A DNA stretch of 64,000 nt from Desulfatibacillum sp. (GCA_016342355.1 JAEINP010000021.1:1-64000), one strand, 5' to 3'; positions 8,976-17,927 are shown, counted from the stretch's first letter. Notes: generated from the sequence alone by a model not told the origin. Made by a program: numbers and translations.

Positions 8976-9389
8976 ATGGACAGCGGACGATTTACCATAG
9001 TGAGAAAGGCGCTGAAAAAAACCCAGGCCGGGTTGGCGGATTTGCTGGGGGTATCCGTGAAGGCTGTCCGAAGCTATGAACAGGGGTGGCGAAAGATTCC
9101 CGCCCATGTGGAACGGCAGATGTATTTTCTCATTTCCCGCAAAGAAAAAAAGGGAAAGCCGCCCCCTTGCTGGGTCATTAACAGGTGTCCATCCAAAGTA
9201 AAAAAAAATTGTCCGGCCTGGGAGTACAGGGCCGGGGACATGTGCTGGCTTATCCATGGGACCCAGTGCCGGGCGCATTTGCTCCATGACGCCAAGGACA
9301 TTATGAGCCGATGCAGAAAATGCCGGGTCATTGAGGAATTGACCCCGGACGACAAGGGTGACGCAGGGGAAGGAGATCAGGATAAATGA
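8976..9389 (+). CDS. XRE-type HTH protein with seven-cysteine C-terminal region; candidate Fe-S or cysteine-responsive regulator
   Basis: 137 residues. Residues ~5-50 form an XRE-like helix-turn-helix (TQAGLADLLGVSVKAVRSYE). The C-terminal half carries seven cysteines: PPCW, NRCP, KNCPAW, DMCW, TQCR and RCRKC, a pattern that suggests a metal or Fe-S site. It is divergent from nifU and separated from it by the palindrome at 8873-8889. Its end overlaps the MOSC gene by ATGA. The ATG at 8976 lacks a good Shine-Dalgarno sequence; a TTG at 8961 is the alternative. I do not recognise a named regulator (it is not IscR, CymR or SufR); the role is inferred from layout. Confidence 0.7.
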   Translation: MDSGRFTIVRKALKKTQAGLADLLGVSVKAVRSYEQGWRKIPAHVERQMYFLISRKEKKGKPPPCWVINRCPSKVKKNCPAWEYRAGDMCWLIHGTQCRAHLLHDAKDIMSRCRKCRVIEELTPDDKGDAGEGDQDK

Positions 9390-9823
9390 AAATTGTATCC
9401 ATAGCCTTGAGCAGGAAAAAGGGAACCCGGAAGACGTGCGTGGAGCAAGCCATGTTGATCAAGGAACACGGGCTGGAAAACGACGCCCATGCCGGTCCCT
9501 GGCACAGACAGGTGAGTTTTTTGTCTTCCGAGGCTATTGATTGGGCCAAGGAAAAAGGCCTGGACGTGAATTTTGGCGATTTCGCCGAAAACATCGCCAC
9601 CACAGGGATTGACTGGAAAAGCATGCCCGTGGGGTCCCGGTTTCGGCTGGGGGCCGAGGCGTTGGTGGAAATCACCCAGATCGGCAAGGAATGCCACAAG
9701 AAATGCGCCATTTACTATCAGGCCGGAGATTGCATCATGCCCCGGGAAGGGGTGTTCGCCAGGGTCCTGGAAGGCGGAACCATTGTTGTGGGGGATGGTA
9801 TTGAGGAAGCAGGCCGGGGATAA
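9386..9823 (+). CDS. MOSC domain protein
   Basis: 145 residues, a stand-alone MOSC domain. Features include DAHAGPWHRQVSFL near the N-terminus, NFGDFAENI in the middle, and the conserved cysteine block GKECHKKCAIY...GDCIMPREGVFARV. MOSC domains are the sulfur-handling part of molybdenum-cofactor sulfurases and related carriers, and are thought to accept sulfur from cysteine desulfurases. The start codon overlaps the stop of the HTH gene (ATGA). Co-transcription opposite nifU/nifS suggests a connection with NifS-derived sulfur, which is inference. In other genomes similar small MOSC proteins sit with molybdopterin genes; none are seen here. Confidence 0.85.
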   Translation: MKIVSIALSRKKGTRKTCVEQAMLIKEHGLENDAHAGPWHRQVSFLSSEAIDWAKEKGLDVNFGDFAENIATTGIDWKSMPVGSRFRLGAEALVEITQIGKECHKKCAIYYQAGDCIMPREGVFARVLEGGTIVVGDGIEEAGRG

Positions 9824-10080
9824 CTAAAAATGAAGTTTCGATTTGTGGTTTGATAATTTGTTCTTTGAACCTGTCAGATAAGTTGGGGTGCGTTTGGCAA
9901 CGATTTTTTCAAATCCTCTTTTTTTCACCAACTTAATGGTCATCTGTCCTTCGTTTGTAACATTGCCAAAAGACCAAAGAGTGCTATGATACATGACGCC
10001 ATTATGGATGTCTGGCGATCACGCATATCTTGACGGAGATTTGGAGCAGTATAACCTACTGATAAATAGGAGGATATCTG
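9824..10080. other. Short intergenic region with a doubtful 56-codon minus-strand frame
   Basis: On the minus strand an ATG at 9994 opens a 56-codon frame ending at 9824 (lysine-rich product containing GQMTIKLVKKRGFEKI). It has no ribosome binding site and no family I recognise, so I do not call it a gene. AGGAGG at the right end (10068-10073) belongs to the next gene. Confidence 0.3.
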
Positions 10081-10881
10081 ATGGAAATTCAATCAGTGAA
10101 GATGGCTTTTTTCTCACCCACGGGAACCTCGAAAGCCATAATTCAGGCTGTTGCACAGGGAATCAACCATGACAAGGTGGAACTCATTGATTTAACCCGG
10201 CCTGACATCAGGAAACAGGCCCTGAAAACCACGGAAAACGAACTGCTGATTGTGGCTGTGCCCGTTTACGCAGGAAGAGTCCCGGGTCTTTTGATGGGTT
10301 GGCTTCAGTCCTTGGAAGCGAACAACACTCCCTGCGTCTGCATTGCCGTGTACGGAAACCGGGAGTACGACGACGCCCTGCTGGAACTGAAAGAGTCTCT
10401 GGAGAAACAGGGCTGTAAGCCTGTCGCAGGCGCCGCCTACATCGGGGAGCATTCTTTTTCCGCCGAAGACACGCCCATCGCCGTGGCCCGGCCTGATGAA
10501 AACGACCTGAAACACGCCGAGGCCTTTGGCGTGAAAATCAGGGAGAAGCTGGATTCCCTGGCGTCCGTGGGCGAAATTCCCGGTCTGGAAGTGCCGGGAA
10601 ACCGTCCTTACAAGGCTATGGGCGGGAAGATTAGCACGGATTTCATCGAGGTCAGCGATGCCTGCACCCAATGCGGGATCTGCGAGGACCTGTGCCCGGT
10701 CAACGCCATTGATTACGCCAACGACATCATGGTGGACCAGGACTTGTGCATCCGGTGCTGCGCCTGCATCAAGGGCTGCCCTGAAGGCGCCCGGAGCATG
10801 AAGGCCAGCCAGGTCAAGGATGTTGCCAAATGGCTTTGCGACAACTGCAAAGCACCCAAGGAACCGGTGAATTTTTTGTAA
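10081..10881 (+). CDS. EFR1-type flavodoxin-ferredoxin protein
   Basis: 266 residues. The N-terminus is a flavodoxin-like FMN-binding domain (FFSPTGTSKAII phosphate loop; AVPVYAGRVPG). The C-terminus is a 2[4Fe-4S] ferredoxin: CTQCGICEDLCP near residues 197-208 and CIRCCACIKGCP near residues 223-234. Proteins of this build (EFR1 family) are cytoplasmic electron carriers of anaerobes with unassigned partners. AGGAGG lies seven bases before the ATG. The gene is monocistronic, closed by a strong hairpin at 10914-10945. Confidence 0.88.
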   Translation: MEIQSVKMAFFSPTGTSKAIIQAVAQGINHDKVELIDLTRPDIRKQALKTTENELLIVAVPVYAGRVPGLLMGWLQSLEANNTPCVCIAVYGNREYDDALLELKESLEKQGCKPVAGAAYIGEHSFSAEDTPIAVARPDENDLKHAEAFGVKIREKLDSLASVGEIPGLEVPGNRPYKAMGGKISTDFIEVSDACTQCGICEDLCPVNAIDYANDIMVDQDLCIRCCACIKGCPEGARSMKASQVKDVAKWLCDNCKAPKEPVNFL

Positions 10882-10913
10882 TCAATTCAAGATATTTTAG
10901 TCCCAGAATAAAA

Positions 10914-10950
10914 AGCCCCTTTGCCGCTAATCCGGCAAGGGGGCTTTGCT
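10914..10950. terminator. Strong intrinsic terminator after the EFR1 gene, probably bidirectional
   Basis: A 13-bp stem (10914-10926 with 10933-10945, one G-U pair) closes a 6-base loop and is followed by TTTGCTATTT. It sits between two convergent genes; on the minus strand the stem is followed by TTTTATTCTGG, so it may serve both. Confidence 0.85.
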
Positions 10951-10996
10951 ATTTCATAAACCCGGACTGGAAATTCTTCGCTGATTCAGGTTCTTG

Positions 10997-12997
10997 CTAT
11001 GCTTCCGCGCCGATCAGAAAACCCTGGTGGATGGCTTCCATGGCCCGGCCTATGGCCCGGGCGTCGCCCACCACTTTGCAGGGTATGCCTTTTTCTTTCA
11101 GGTAGCTTCCCAGAGGATTATAGCACTTTGAGCCAGCCGCAAGCACCACGGTGTCGGCGGCGATGTCTTTTGTTCCTTCCGGACTCTCGACACGGAGTCC
11201 GTTTTCCGTGATGGCCATGGCCTTGGTCTGGGTCCGCAACTGGATACCGGCGGTTTTCACGTCGGCCATCATGGCCCAGCGTGTGGATTTGCCGAAATCC
11301 CTACCAACGGCGTCTTCCATTTCAATGACTACGACATGCTTGGAGCCCTTGGTGGCCAGGTCGAAGAGGTCTTCCACAGGCTCTGCCTGATGCACCAGAA
11401 GGAATTTAAGCACTTCCGGGGAGACGGTGCCTTTTTCCGCCAGGAACAGGGCGGTTTCGATACCCACGGCCCCGCCTCCAATAATGACAACCCGGCGTCC
11501 TGTCCTGGCCTTTCCGGCTAGGATATCCCAGGCCTGGACCACATGGGGGAGGTCGGCTCCTTCCAAGGGGAGCGCCAACGGGATTGCGCCCGTGGCCACG
11601 ATCACCTCGTCCGGGCTTTCTTTTTCGATGAGAGCGGCGTCTACGCTGGCGCCCAAGTGGATGTCCACTCCGTGAATCTCCGCCTGCCTTGTCAGGTCTT
11701 GGGCCAATTCCACGAATTCGTCCCGTCCCGGAGGGGCGCCAGCCAAAAGAAGCTGCCCGCCAAGCACATGGCTTTGTTCATACAAGGATACCTTGTGGCC
11801 CCTTTGTGCGGCGGCAGCGGCGGCGGACAGACCCGCTGGTCCTCCGCCCACCACCATGATTTTTTTGGGTGTGGCGGTGTTTTTAAGACACCGGGTTTGT
11901 TCGTAGCCAGCCAGGGGGTTGCACAGGCATTCCACAGGCGCCAAGGTGGCGACTTTGTCGAAGCATCCTTGGGCGCAGGCCACGCAATGGACGATGTCCC
12001 TGCCTTTGCCGGTGCGGGCTTTTTCAGGCAGATAGGGGTCGGCAATGAGGGCGCGGCCCATGGCCACCATATCGCACATGCTGTCCGAGAGCATGTCCCT
12101 TGCGGTTTCGGGATCGTTGATCCTGTGGCTTGCGATAACGGGTACGTCCACGGACTCCTTGATGCCCCGGGCCAGGTAGGCAAAGGCCCCTCTGGGTACT
12201 TCGGCCAGGATCTGGGGCACCCTGGCTTCGTGCCAGCCCACGTTCACGCACAGGCCATCCACTCCTTGCTCCACAAGGCGGCGGGCGAAAAGGATAAGTT
12301 GGTCGCGCCGGAGTCCGCCGGGCATGAATTCGTTGCCATTGATACGGAAGATCAGGGGGAAATCCGGCCCCACGGCTGCTTTGACGGCCCGGGCCACTTC
12401 CACGCCAAAGCGCATGCGGTTGTCAAAGGAGCCGCCGTATTCATCGGTCCGCTGGTTGGTGACCTTGGATAGAAACTCGCTGATAAGGTATCCGGTGCCA
12501 GCCAGGACTTCCACAGCATTAAAACCGGCTTCCACGCCGCGGGCTGCTGCGGAGGCAAAATCTTTGACGGTTTGCTTGATTTCCTCGTATTCCAGTTCCC
12601 GGGGCGTCTCCCTGGTGAGGCGGGAGGCCACGGCCGAGGGCGCCACGGGCTGTTGTCCGTTAAGGAGCAGGGAGTGGTTGTACCTTCCCGAGTGGTTCAG
12701 TTGTATGGATGCCCTGGCGCCGTTTTCCCGAATAGCGCGGGAGAGCTTTTTCAGGCCAGGGATAAAATCGTCGGAGTGGGCGCCCAGGCATGAGGGGTTC
12801 CCGGCCAGTTCATTGACCGTAGAGTAACCTACCACAATCATTCCGGCGCCGCCCTTGGCTCTTTCCGCATAAAAGGCGATCATGCGGTCTTGGGGGATGA
12901 AATCCGAGGCCATGTTCAAATGCATGGCCGGAAGGCAGATACGGTTTTTCACTTCCAGGCCGTTTATGGTGATGGGTTCGAACAAAGGGTCTTTCAT
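10997..12997 (-). CDS. Old Yellow Enzyme family FMN/FAD/Fe-S oxidoreductase (2,4-dienoyl-CoA reductase-like)
   Basis: 666 residues. The N-terminal TIM barrel (1-340) binds FMN (NRICLPAMHLN; QLNHSGRY; GGSFDNRMRFGVEV). A [4Fe-4S] motif follows (CVACAQGCFD...CLCNP, residues ~350-375). The C-terminal half has two dinucleotide folds, VVGGGPAGLSAA and VIIGGGAVGIETA. This is the DCR/trimethylamine dehydrogenase layout, acting on enoyl or enoate substrates. A paralogue of nearly equal length lies at 48839-50839. The ATG at 12997 follows GGGAGG; upstream in-frame starts are rejected. The gene has no obvious operon partner; the substrate is unknown. Confidence 0.9.
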   Translation of the reverse strand: MKDPLFEPITINGLEVKNRICLPAMHLNMASDFIPQDRMIAFYAERAKGGAGMIVVGYSTVNELAGNPSCLGAHSDDFIPGLKKLSRAIRENGARASIQLNHSGRYNHSLLLNGQQPVAPSAVASRLTRETPRELEYEEIKQTVKDFASAAARGVEAGFNAVEVLAGTGYLISEFLSKVTNQRTDEYGGSFDNRMRFGVEVARAVKAAVGPDFPLIFRINGNEFMPGGLRRDQLILFARRLVEQGVDGLCVNVGWHEARVPQILAEVPRGAFAYLARGIKESVDVPVIASHRINDPETARDMLSDSMCDMVAMGRALIADPYLPEKARTGKGRDIVHCVACAQGCFDKVATLAPVECLCNPLAGYEQTRCLKNTATPKKIMVVGGGPAGLSAAAAAAQRGHKVSLYEQSHVLGGQLLLAGAPPGRDEFVELAQDLTRQAEIHGVDIHLGASVDAALIEKESPDEVIVATGAIPLALPLEGADLPHVVQAWDILAGKARTGRRVVIIGGGAVGIETALFLAEKGTVSPEVLKFLLVHQAEPVEDLFDLATKGSKHVVVIEMEDAVGRDFGKSTRWAMMADVKTAGIQLRTQTKAMAITENGLRVESPEGTKDIAADTVVLAAGSKCYNPLGSYLKEKGIPCKVVGDARAIGRAMEAIHQGFLIGAEA

Positions 12998-13530
12998 GGG
13001 GGCCTCCCGGGTCAGGTCCATAGTTGTCAGCCAAATAAGGATGGGTTCAAGCAAGGTTTATTACAGGCAGTGGCCGGTGTCAATCCTTTGATACCCGGGG
13101 AAAAGTTGAGATTAAGGCTTAGGCGTGAAAACTGGACAACTGTCCGAAAAAGGGGTCCTAATTCCTCCCTCGGCACGGGCTACAGGCTGAAAAGGGCGTT
13201 TGCCAGGGGTCTTCGGAATAAGAACAAACATTTACCAAACAAACATTTCCTTGCCAGGACCTTGTTTTTGGGCTACGCTAAATATTAAATGCTCCATAGG
13301 GGCGCGCAGATATCCAAAGGATCTGCAAGGAAATACTGCGGCTACCCCAGTGGCTGCTAACACCCGGTTATCCATACTATTCTATAATTGGTTTTCACGG
13401 GCATACCGTCTGCCCCCATTGCTTCCGGCTTGTCCGGGAACAGGATGTGCATCCCGCAGCACGGCCAAAGGCCCCTTACATACTGAGGGGGCGTGGCTCC
13501 ATTGCCAGACATTGCAGGATAAAGAGCTTT
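12998..13530. other. Divergent intergenic region, no gene recognised
   Basis: About 530 bases between the flavoprotein and the histidine kinase, so it should contain both promoters. I found only weak candidates. A short inverted repeat GGACAACTGTCC lies near 13133-13144. A GTG at 13447 would extend the kinase by 28 residues but has no ribosome binding site. Confidence 0.4.
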
Positions 13531-15639
13531 ATGCCTTCTTCCCCTCAAAAGCAGCGTTCCTCCCTGGGAAATGACGTCCAGAATACCCTCTCGCTTGTGC
13601 AAAGCTTGGTTTTTGGTCTTCCGTTCCTTTTAATGCTATATCTGCATTATACGGGCAGGGTTCATGTTTCCACCGGAATGGTGCTGCTTCTGGCCTTTGT
13701 CCTTATGATCATCCTGGCGGGGTTCCTGATTTTAAGCCGTTTTTTCGCCAGGGTGTCTGCTTTTTCCGACATGGTCAAAAAGGTTGCGAGCGGACAGATT
13801 GCAGCGGTTCCTTACCTTGTGCCTGCGGGGGAACTCCATGAGGTGGCCGGGGCCTTCAATGAAGTGCTTCAGAAAATGGAGGCCACCAATGCGGAGTTGT
13901 CCAGAAAAGTGACCGGCCTTTCCGTCATGGAGGACTTGCTGGTTGCCGTTGACCAGTGCAAGGACATGGAAGGGCTGCTGGATCTCCTTTTGGAAAAGAC
14001 CATGCGGTTGTCCGGAGCGGAAATCGGGTCGGTGTTCACACTGGACCACAATACAGATAATCTGGTCCTGGTGCGTTATCAGGGGCCGGGAACGCCGCCG
14101 CCGTCCAATTTTCCTGTAGATGAAAGTTCGCCTGTTTTGCGGCGGGTAATTGACTCCCGGCAGCCTCTTTTGGTTCATAATATCGAAAAAGACCCCCGGC
14201 TGGAAATCATCAACAATCCCAAATACGGTGCCCCATCCTTTTTAAGCATGCCGGTTTTTGCCGGGAAGTATTTTGCCGGAGTGCTGAATTTAGCCCGGAA
14301 ATCCGATAACCGGCCCTTTGACCGGGAGGACGAACATCTGTTGGGCATTGTGGTGGGAGAAATGGGCTTTGCCTTACAAAACGCCTTGCTCCAGTCTTTG
14401 TACGACATTCAGGCCGGCGAGATGGAACGCGCCAAAGCTCTTTATCAATCGGAAATGGAAATCAGGAAAAGGCTGGAGGCAGAGAGGAACCAGTTGTCCG
14501 GCCAGATGATACATGCCCAAAAAATGCAGGCCATCGGTACCCTGGCGGGAGGAATCGCCCACGATTTCAACAATCTTCTCATGGCGATCCAGGGGAATGT
14601 TTCCCTGATGCTGTTGACGTCCTCTCCTCATGAGGATTGCTATGAACGGCTGAAAAGCATTGAAAAGCAGGTGTCCAGCGGTTCCAAACTTACAGGCCAG
14701 TTGCTGGGCTTTGCCAGGAAGGGGCGTCTGGAATGGAAACCTGTGCAATTAAACCGGGTTGTGCGGGAATCGTGCGAGACTTTTGCCAGAACGCGCAAGG
14801 ATGTCTCCGTGGAACTGAACCTGGCTGCTGATTTGTTTCCTGTCCGGGCGGACCAGGCCCAAATGGAACAGGTTTTGTGGAATCTTTTCATAAACGCTTC
14901 GGATGCCATGCCGGAAGGCGGCAGCCTTTCTTTAAAAACCTGCAATGCGATGGATCATGACATCCAGGGTGTGGACAAGCCTGTAAAGCCCGGGAAGTAT
15001 GTTCACTTATGTGTGCAGGACACCGGAGCTGGAATTCCTCCTCACATAAAGGATCGGATATTCGAGCCTTTTTTCACAACCAAGGAGATTGGCAAGGGTA
15101 CCGGCCTGGGTCTGGCATCCGTATACGGGGTTGTGAAGGGCCATGGAGGGTATGTGGCCGCCAGTTCGGAATTGGGCTTGGGAACGGCGTTTCGTGTTTA
15201 CTTGCCAGCCTCTGAAGCGGAGATTCCGGCAATGCCCCCCCTATCCCGGGACCCCATAACCGGCACAGGGACCATTTTGCTTGTGGATGACGAAGAATCC
15301 GTGCGGTCGGTGGGGGAGGAAATGCTAACCAGCCTGGGGTATACGGTGTATTCCGCAGGATCGGGCAAGCAGGCCGTGGAAATGCTCAAGACAAGGCTGG
15401 ACGAGATTGATGTGCTTATCCTGGACTTGGTCATGCCCGGATTAAGTGGCGTGGCTACCTTTGACCTTGTGCAGAAACTCAATCCCAAGGTTAAGGTTCT
15501 GTTATCCAGCGGTTTTGATGAAAAAGACGCCTCTGTGGACCTTCTTCGACGGGGCTGCATGGGATTCATTCAGAAACCATTCTCCATCAATTTTCTTTCC
15601 GAAGTTATCCATAACATCATGAAGGCTGAAAAGACCTGA
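13531..15639 (+). CDS. Membrane hybrid sensor histidine kinase/response regulator (GAF, HisKA, HATPase, REC)
   Basis: 702 residues. Two adjacent transmembrane helices (about 24-70) precede a HAMP-like linker, a GAF domain (~150-300), a HisKA domain with the phospho-accepting His in GGIAHDFNNLL (about residue 344), a HATPase domain (NLFINASDAMPEGG; GAGIPPHIKDRIFEPFFTTK; GTGLGLASVYG) and a C-terminal receiver (VDDEES; phospho-acceptor Asp in LILDLVMPG, about residue 632). The periplasmic loop is very short, so the signal is probably sensed by the GAF domain or membrane. The ATG at 13531 has AAAGAG upstream. No separate output regulator is adjacent; its partner is unknown. Confidence 0.92.
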   Translation: MPSSPQKQRSSLGNDVQNTLSLVQSLVFGLPFLLMLYLHYTGRVHVSTGMVLLLAFVLMIILAGFLILSRFFARVSAFSDMVKKVASGQIAAVPYLVPAGELHEVAGAFNEVLQKMEATNAELSRKVTGLSVMEDLLVAVDQCKDMEGLLDLLLEKTMRLSGAEIGSVFTLDHNTDNLVLVRYQGPGTPPPSNFPVDESSPVLRRVIDSRQPLLVHNIEKDPRLEIINNPKYGAPSFLSMPVFAGKYFAGVLNLARKSDNRPFDREDEHLLGIVVGEMGFALQNALLQSLYDIQAGEMERAKALYQSEMEIRKRLEAERNQLSGQMIHAQKMQAIGTLAGGIAHDFNNLLMAIQGNVSLMLLTSSPHEDCYERLKSIEKQVSSGSKLTGQLLGFARKGRLEWKPVQLNRVVRESCETFARTRKDVSVELNLAADLFPVRADQAQMEQVLWNLFINASDAMPEGGSLSLKTCNAMDHDIQGVDKPVKPGKYVHLCVQDTGAGIPPHIKDRIFEPFFTTKEIGKGTGLGLASVYGVVKGHGGYVAASSELGLGTAFRVYLPASEAEIPAMPPLSRDPITGTGTILLVDDEESVRSVGEEMLTSLGYTVYSAGSGKQAVEMLKTRLDEIDVLILDLVMPGLSGVATFDLVQKLNPKVKVLLSSGFDEKDASVDLLRRGCMGFIQKPFSINFLSEVIHNIMKAEKT

Positions 15640-15695
15640 TCTCACCCCTTGGCTTTCCCCTGTTGACAAAGTTATAAAACCCATTAGAATAAATT

Positions 15696-15742
15696 AAAAC
15701 GCCTTGACCCGCGTATGGGTCCGGAAAGGGCGTTTATTTTTG
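15696..15742 (+). terminator. Intrinsic terminator after the hybrid kinase gene
   Basis: AAACGCC and GACCC pair with GGGTC and GGGCGTTT around GCGTAT, with a small internal mismatch, and TTTATTTTTG follows. It lies between the kinase stop and the next ribosome binding site, which argues against an in-frame upstream start at 15715. Confidence 0.75.
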
Positions 15743-15762
15743 TGTGTGTGAAAGGAAAATTC

Positions 15763-16584
15763 ATGAGCCAAGATACCCCAAAAGCCCAACTGGAGCCATT
15801 GCAGCTAACCAAGAACAGCCGGTTTCAATTCAAATGCGGACCGGAACTGGAGTGTTTTACCAAATGCTGCAGAGGCATAGATATTGTCCTGACCCCTTAT
15901 GATATCATTCGCATGAAAAAGCGTCTGGACCTGGATTCAGAGCAGTTTCTCGCCATTTATACCAAACCCCAACTTCTGGAAAAGACCGACCTGCCCGTGC
16001 CGGTCCTGCGCATGCTGGAAGACGAAGAAGGACAGGAGGACAATCCCCCCTGCCCCTTTGTGCGGAAGGAAGGGTGTTTGATTTATGAAGATCGCCCGGC
16101 TGCGTGCCGGTATTACCCCCTGGGCCATGCCACCATGCGTCCCAAAGAAGGGGATGAAACCGAGGAGTTCTTCTTTTTCGTCAAAGAACCCCACTGTAAA
16201 GGGTTTGAAGTGGAAAAAGACTGGACCGTGGCGGAATGGCGCAAGGACCAGGGCGTGGAAGAGCACGACATAATCAATGAAGGATGGAACGAGCTGGTGG
16301 TCCGCAAACGCTCCTTTCCTCCCAATATCAAAATTACCGAACCAGCCAAGAAAATGTTTTATATGGCCTGCTACAATCTGGACCAGTTCCGCAGGTTTGT
16401 TTTTGAAAGCACTTTTCTTGCCCTCCATCCTCAGGACGAAAAAACCATAGAGGCCATTCGTACAGATGACGTGGCCCTGTTGAACGTGGCCACCACCTGG
16501 CTCAAGGGCGCCTTGTTTGCACAGGGACCCATGAAGGTCAGCGAAGAAACGGCCATGAAAAGGGTTTTCAACCAAGGCAAATAG
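15763..16584 (+). CDS. YkgJ-family cysteine cluster protein
   Basis: 273 residues. The characteristic zinc- or iron-binding cysteines are seen as FKCGPELECFTKCCRG near the N-terminus, then PPCPFVRKEGCLIYEDRPAACRYYPLG around residues 100-127, and PHCKGF. This pattern defines the CxxCxxCC (YkgJ/FliB-like) family. Biochemical function is not established for most members. A C-terminal ~100-residue helical region is additional. AAAGGA precedes the ATG at 15763. Single gene, bracketed by two terminators. Confidence 0.85.
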   Translation: MSQDTPKAQLEPLQLTKNSRFQFKCGPELECFTKCCRGIDIVLTPYDIIRMKKRLDLDSEQFLAIYTKPQLLEKTDLPVPVLRMLEDEEGQEDNPPCPFVRKEGCLIYEDRPAACRYYPLGHATMRPKEGDETEEFFFFVKEPHCKGFEVEKDWTVAEWRKDQGVEEHDIINEGWNELVVRKRSFPPNIKITEPAKKMFYMACYNLDQFRRFVFESTFLALHPQDEKTIEAIRTDDVALLNVATTWLKGALFAQGPMKVSEETAMKRVFNQGK

Positions 16585-16600
16585 TTGCTTGATGATTGCA

Positions 16601-16637
16601 AAAGGCCGGCTCCTGTAAGGGGCTGGCCTTTCTGTTT
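16601..16637. terminator. Bidirectional-type terminator between convergent genes
   Basis: AAAGGCCGGCTCC (16601-16613) pairs with GGGGCTGGCCTTT (16619-16631) with two G-U pairs and a 5-base loop. TTCTGTTT follows on the plus strand and TTTTGCAATC on the minus strand. It closes the YkgJ-type gene and could also close the DUF1566 gene opposite. Confidence 0.8.
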
Positions 16638-16702
16638 AACTCCCCGCCCAGTGGCTCAGTTCAAGGAATGGGATCATGACAGATCGTGGCCCGGGCCGCG
16701 AA

Positions 16703-17182
16703 TCAGGGTTGGTTGTTCTCTTTTTGGGGCGGGAGTTTGACAGTCCGTACTGCCATGACTCTTTTCATGGGGCTCCTGTGGCGGGCCGCCCAGGATGCCT
16801 GTCCCGTGTCAAAGGAAAAGCACCATGCAGAGCGGTTTCCTTTTTGTTTTTTTGCCCACACGGTGTAGGCAGAAATTTGAAACATGGAGTTCAGGTTGTG
16901 TTCGCCATTGCCTGCCTCGTAGAGGGTTTCCAGCTCCTGTATGGTGGGCAGTCTCCAGCCGCCGTTGAACTGGGCCGCATACTGTGTCCATCGGGTTGCG
17001 TCGTGCCAGGAGACGTCTATGTCCGGGGCGGGCCACCATTCCAGGTTGGTTTTGGCGTCCCGGACCACCCGGGACTGGTACAAGGTGAATCGCTCGTCCT
17101 GGCGAACCACCCTGTCGGGCGACTGGGCCACAGCCATGGTGGTCATCAAGAGCATGATCAGTAGGAGTGAGAAAGACCGCAT
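16703..17182 (-). CDS. Secreted DUF1566 (Lcl C-terminal type) protein
   Basis: 159 residues with a signal peptide (MRSFSLLLIMLLMTTMAVAQ) and one DUF1566 domain: TNLEWWPAP, the core GGWRLPTIQELETLYEAG, then AYTVWA and AVRTVK. Such domains are common in exported proteins of deltaproteobacteria and in phage or surface adhesins of the C-type-lectin-like group; no enzyme activity is known. The ATG at 17182 gives a clean signal peptide; the frame extends 23 codons upstream without one. It is 31 bases downstream of a membrane-protein gene, so the two may be co-transcribed. Confidence 0.75.
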   Translation of the reverse strand: MRSFSLLLIMLLMTTMAVAQSPDRVVRQDERFTLYQSRVVRDAKTNLEWWPAPDIDVSWHDATRWTQYAAQFNGGWRLPTIQELETLYEAGNGEHNLNSMFQISAYTVWAKKQKGNRSAWCFSFDTGQASWAARHRSPMKRVMAVRTVKLPPQKENNQP

Positions 17183-17213
17183 AAGTCTGGTTTCCTGGCC
17201 TGTCTGGAAAATC

Positions 17214-17792
17214 TTAAATACCTGAAATAAGGGCGTGAGCGACAACTGCAATCAGCACGAGGTAGATAACCACCACCATAATGCGGAGGCCGTCCTTGTC
17301 CTCCGGGTCAACCACTTCCCTCCAAAGACCCTGGTTCCATTCCTGAGCGTATTTCCAGGCCCGGGGGGCCAGGGCAATCAAAGCCAGGTCTCCCAGCCTT
17401 GAGCCCAAAAAGACGGCTTTATACAGGATGAGCATGCCATCCCAATCCCGGGAACTGCCCAGCAGTTCGGCGGACCGGAACAACCCTTCCCCGGTAAGAG
17501 TCCCACTCACAAGCAGGAGGAGGTCAAGAGCACCCAGGACGGCAAGTCCTGCGATGGCCCAACGTTTGAGGTTCCAGACTCCGCTGGCCAAGACCATATA
17601 GGGAATGGACATGAACAGGCATTTCCATAGCATTATGGGCTGAAGCGATGCAGGTTCCAGGAAAAACCAGATACTGGCCTTTAAAACAGCAGTCCAGCCA
17701 AGTGCCCATACATACCAGGGAAAGTCGGTGTAGGAGCGCCATACGGGCGCCAGTTGAAAGGGCGGAAGTTTGTTTTCTGAAGTGCCTGCCAT
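17214..17792 (-). CDS. Integral membrane protein of unknown function
   Basis: 192 residues with about four or five hydrophobic segments: near residues 26-46, 52-75, 80-100, 125-143 and 170-190. The N-terminus is hydrophilic and has no signal peptide. AAAGG lies upstream of the ATG. I do not recognise the family. It lies directly upstream of the DUF1566 gene in the same orientation, with HU on the same strand further upstream. Confidence 0.6.
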   Translation of the reverse strand: MAGTSENKLPPFQLAPVWRSYTDFPWYVWALGWTAVLKASIWFFLEPASLQPIMLWKCLFMSIPYMVLASGVWNLKRWAIAGLAVLGALDLLLLVSGTLTGEGLFRSAELLGSSRDWDGMLILYKAVFLGSRLGDLALIALAPRAWKYAQEWNQGLWREVVDPEDKDGLRIMVVVIYLVLIAVVAHALISGI

Positions 17793-17927
17793 TTGTCAAA
17801 CCTTTGTGTCAGTTATTGAGTGCATACATTCAAGGATATTTAATACCCTTTGGGCGCCTTTAAGTCAACGGTCCGGAAAGGTTTTGGGGCAGGACAAAAA
17901 ATAAGGGTAACAATCATGAGAGACCCA

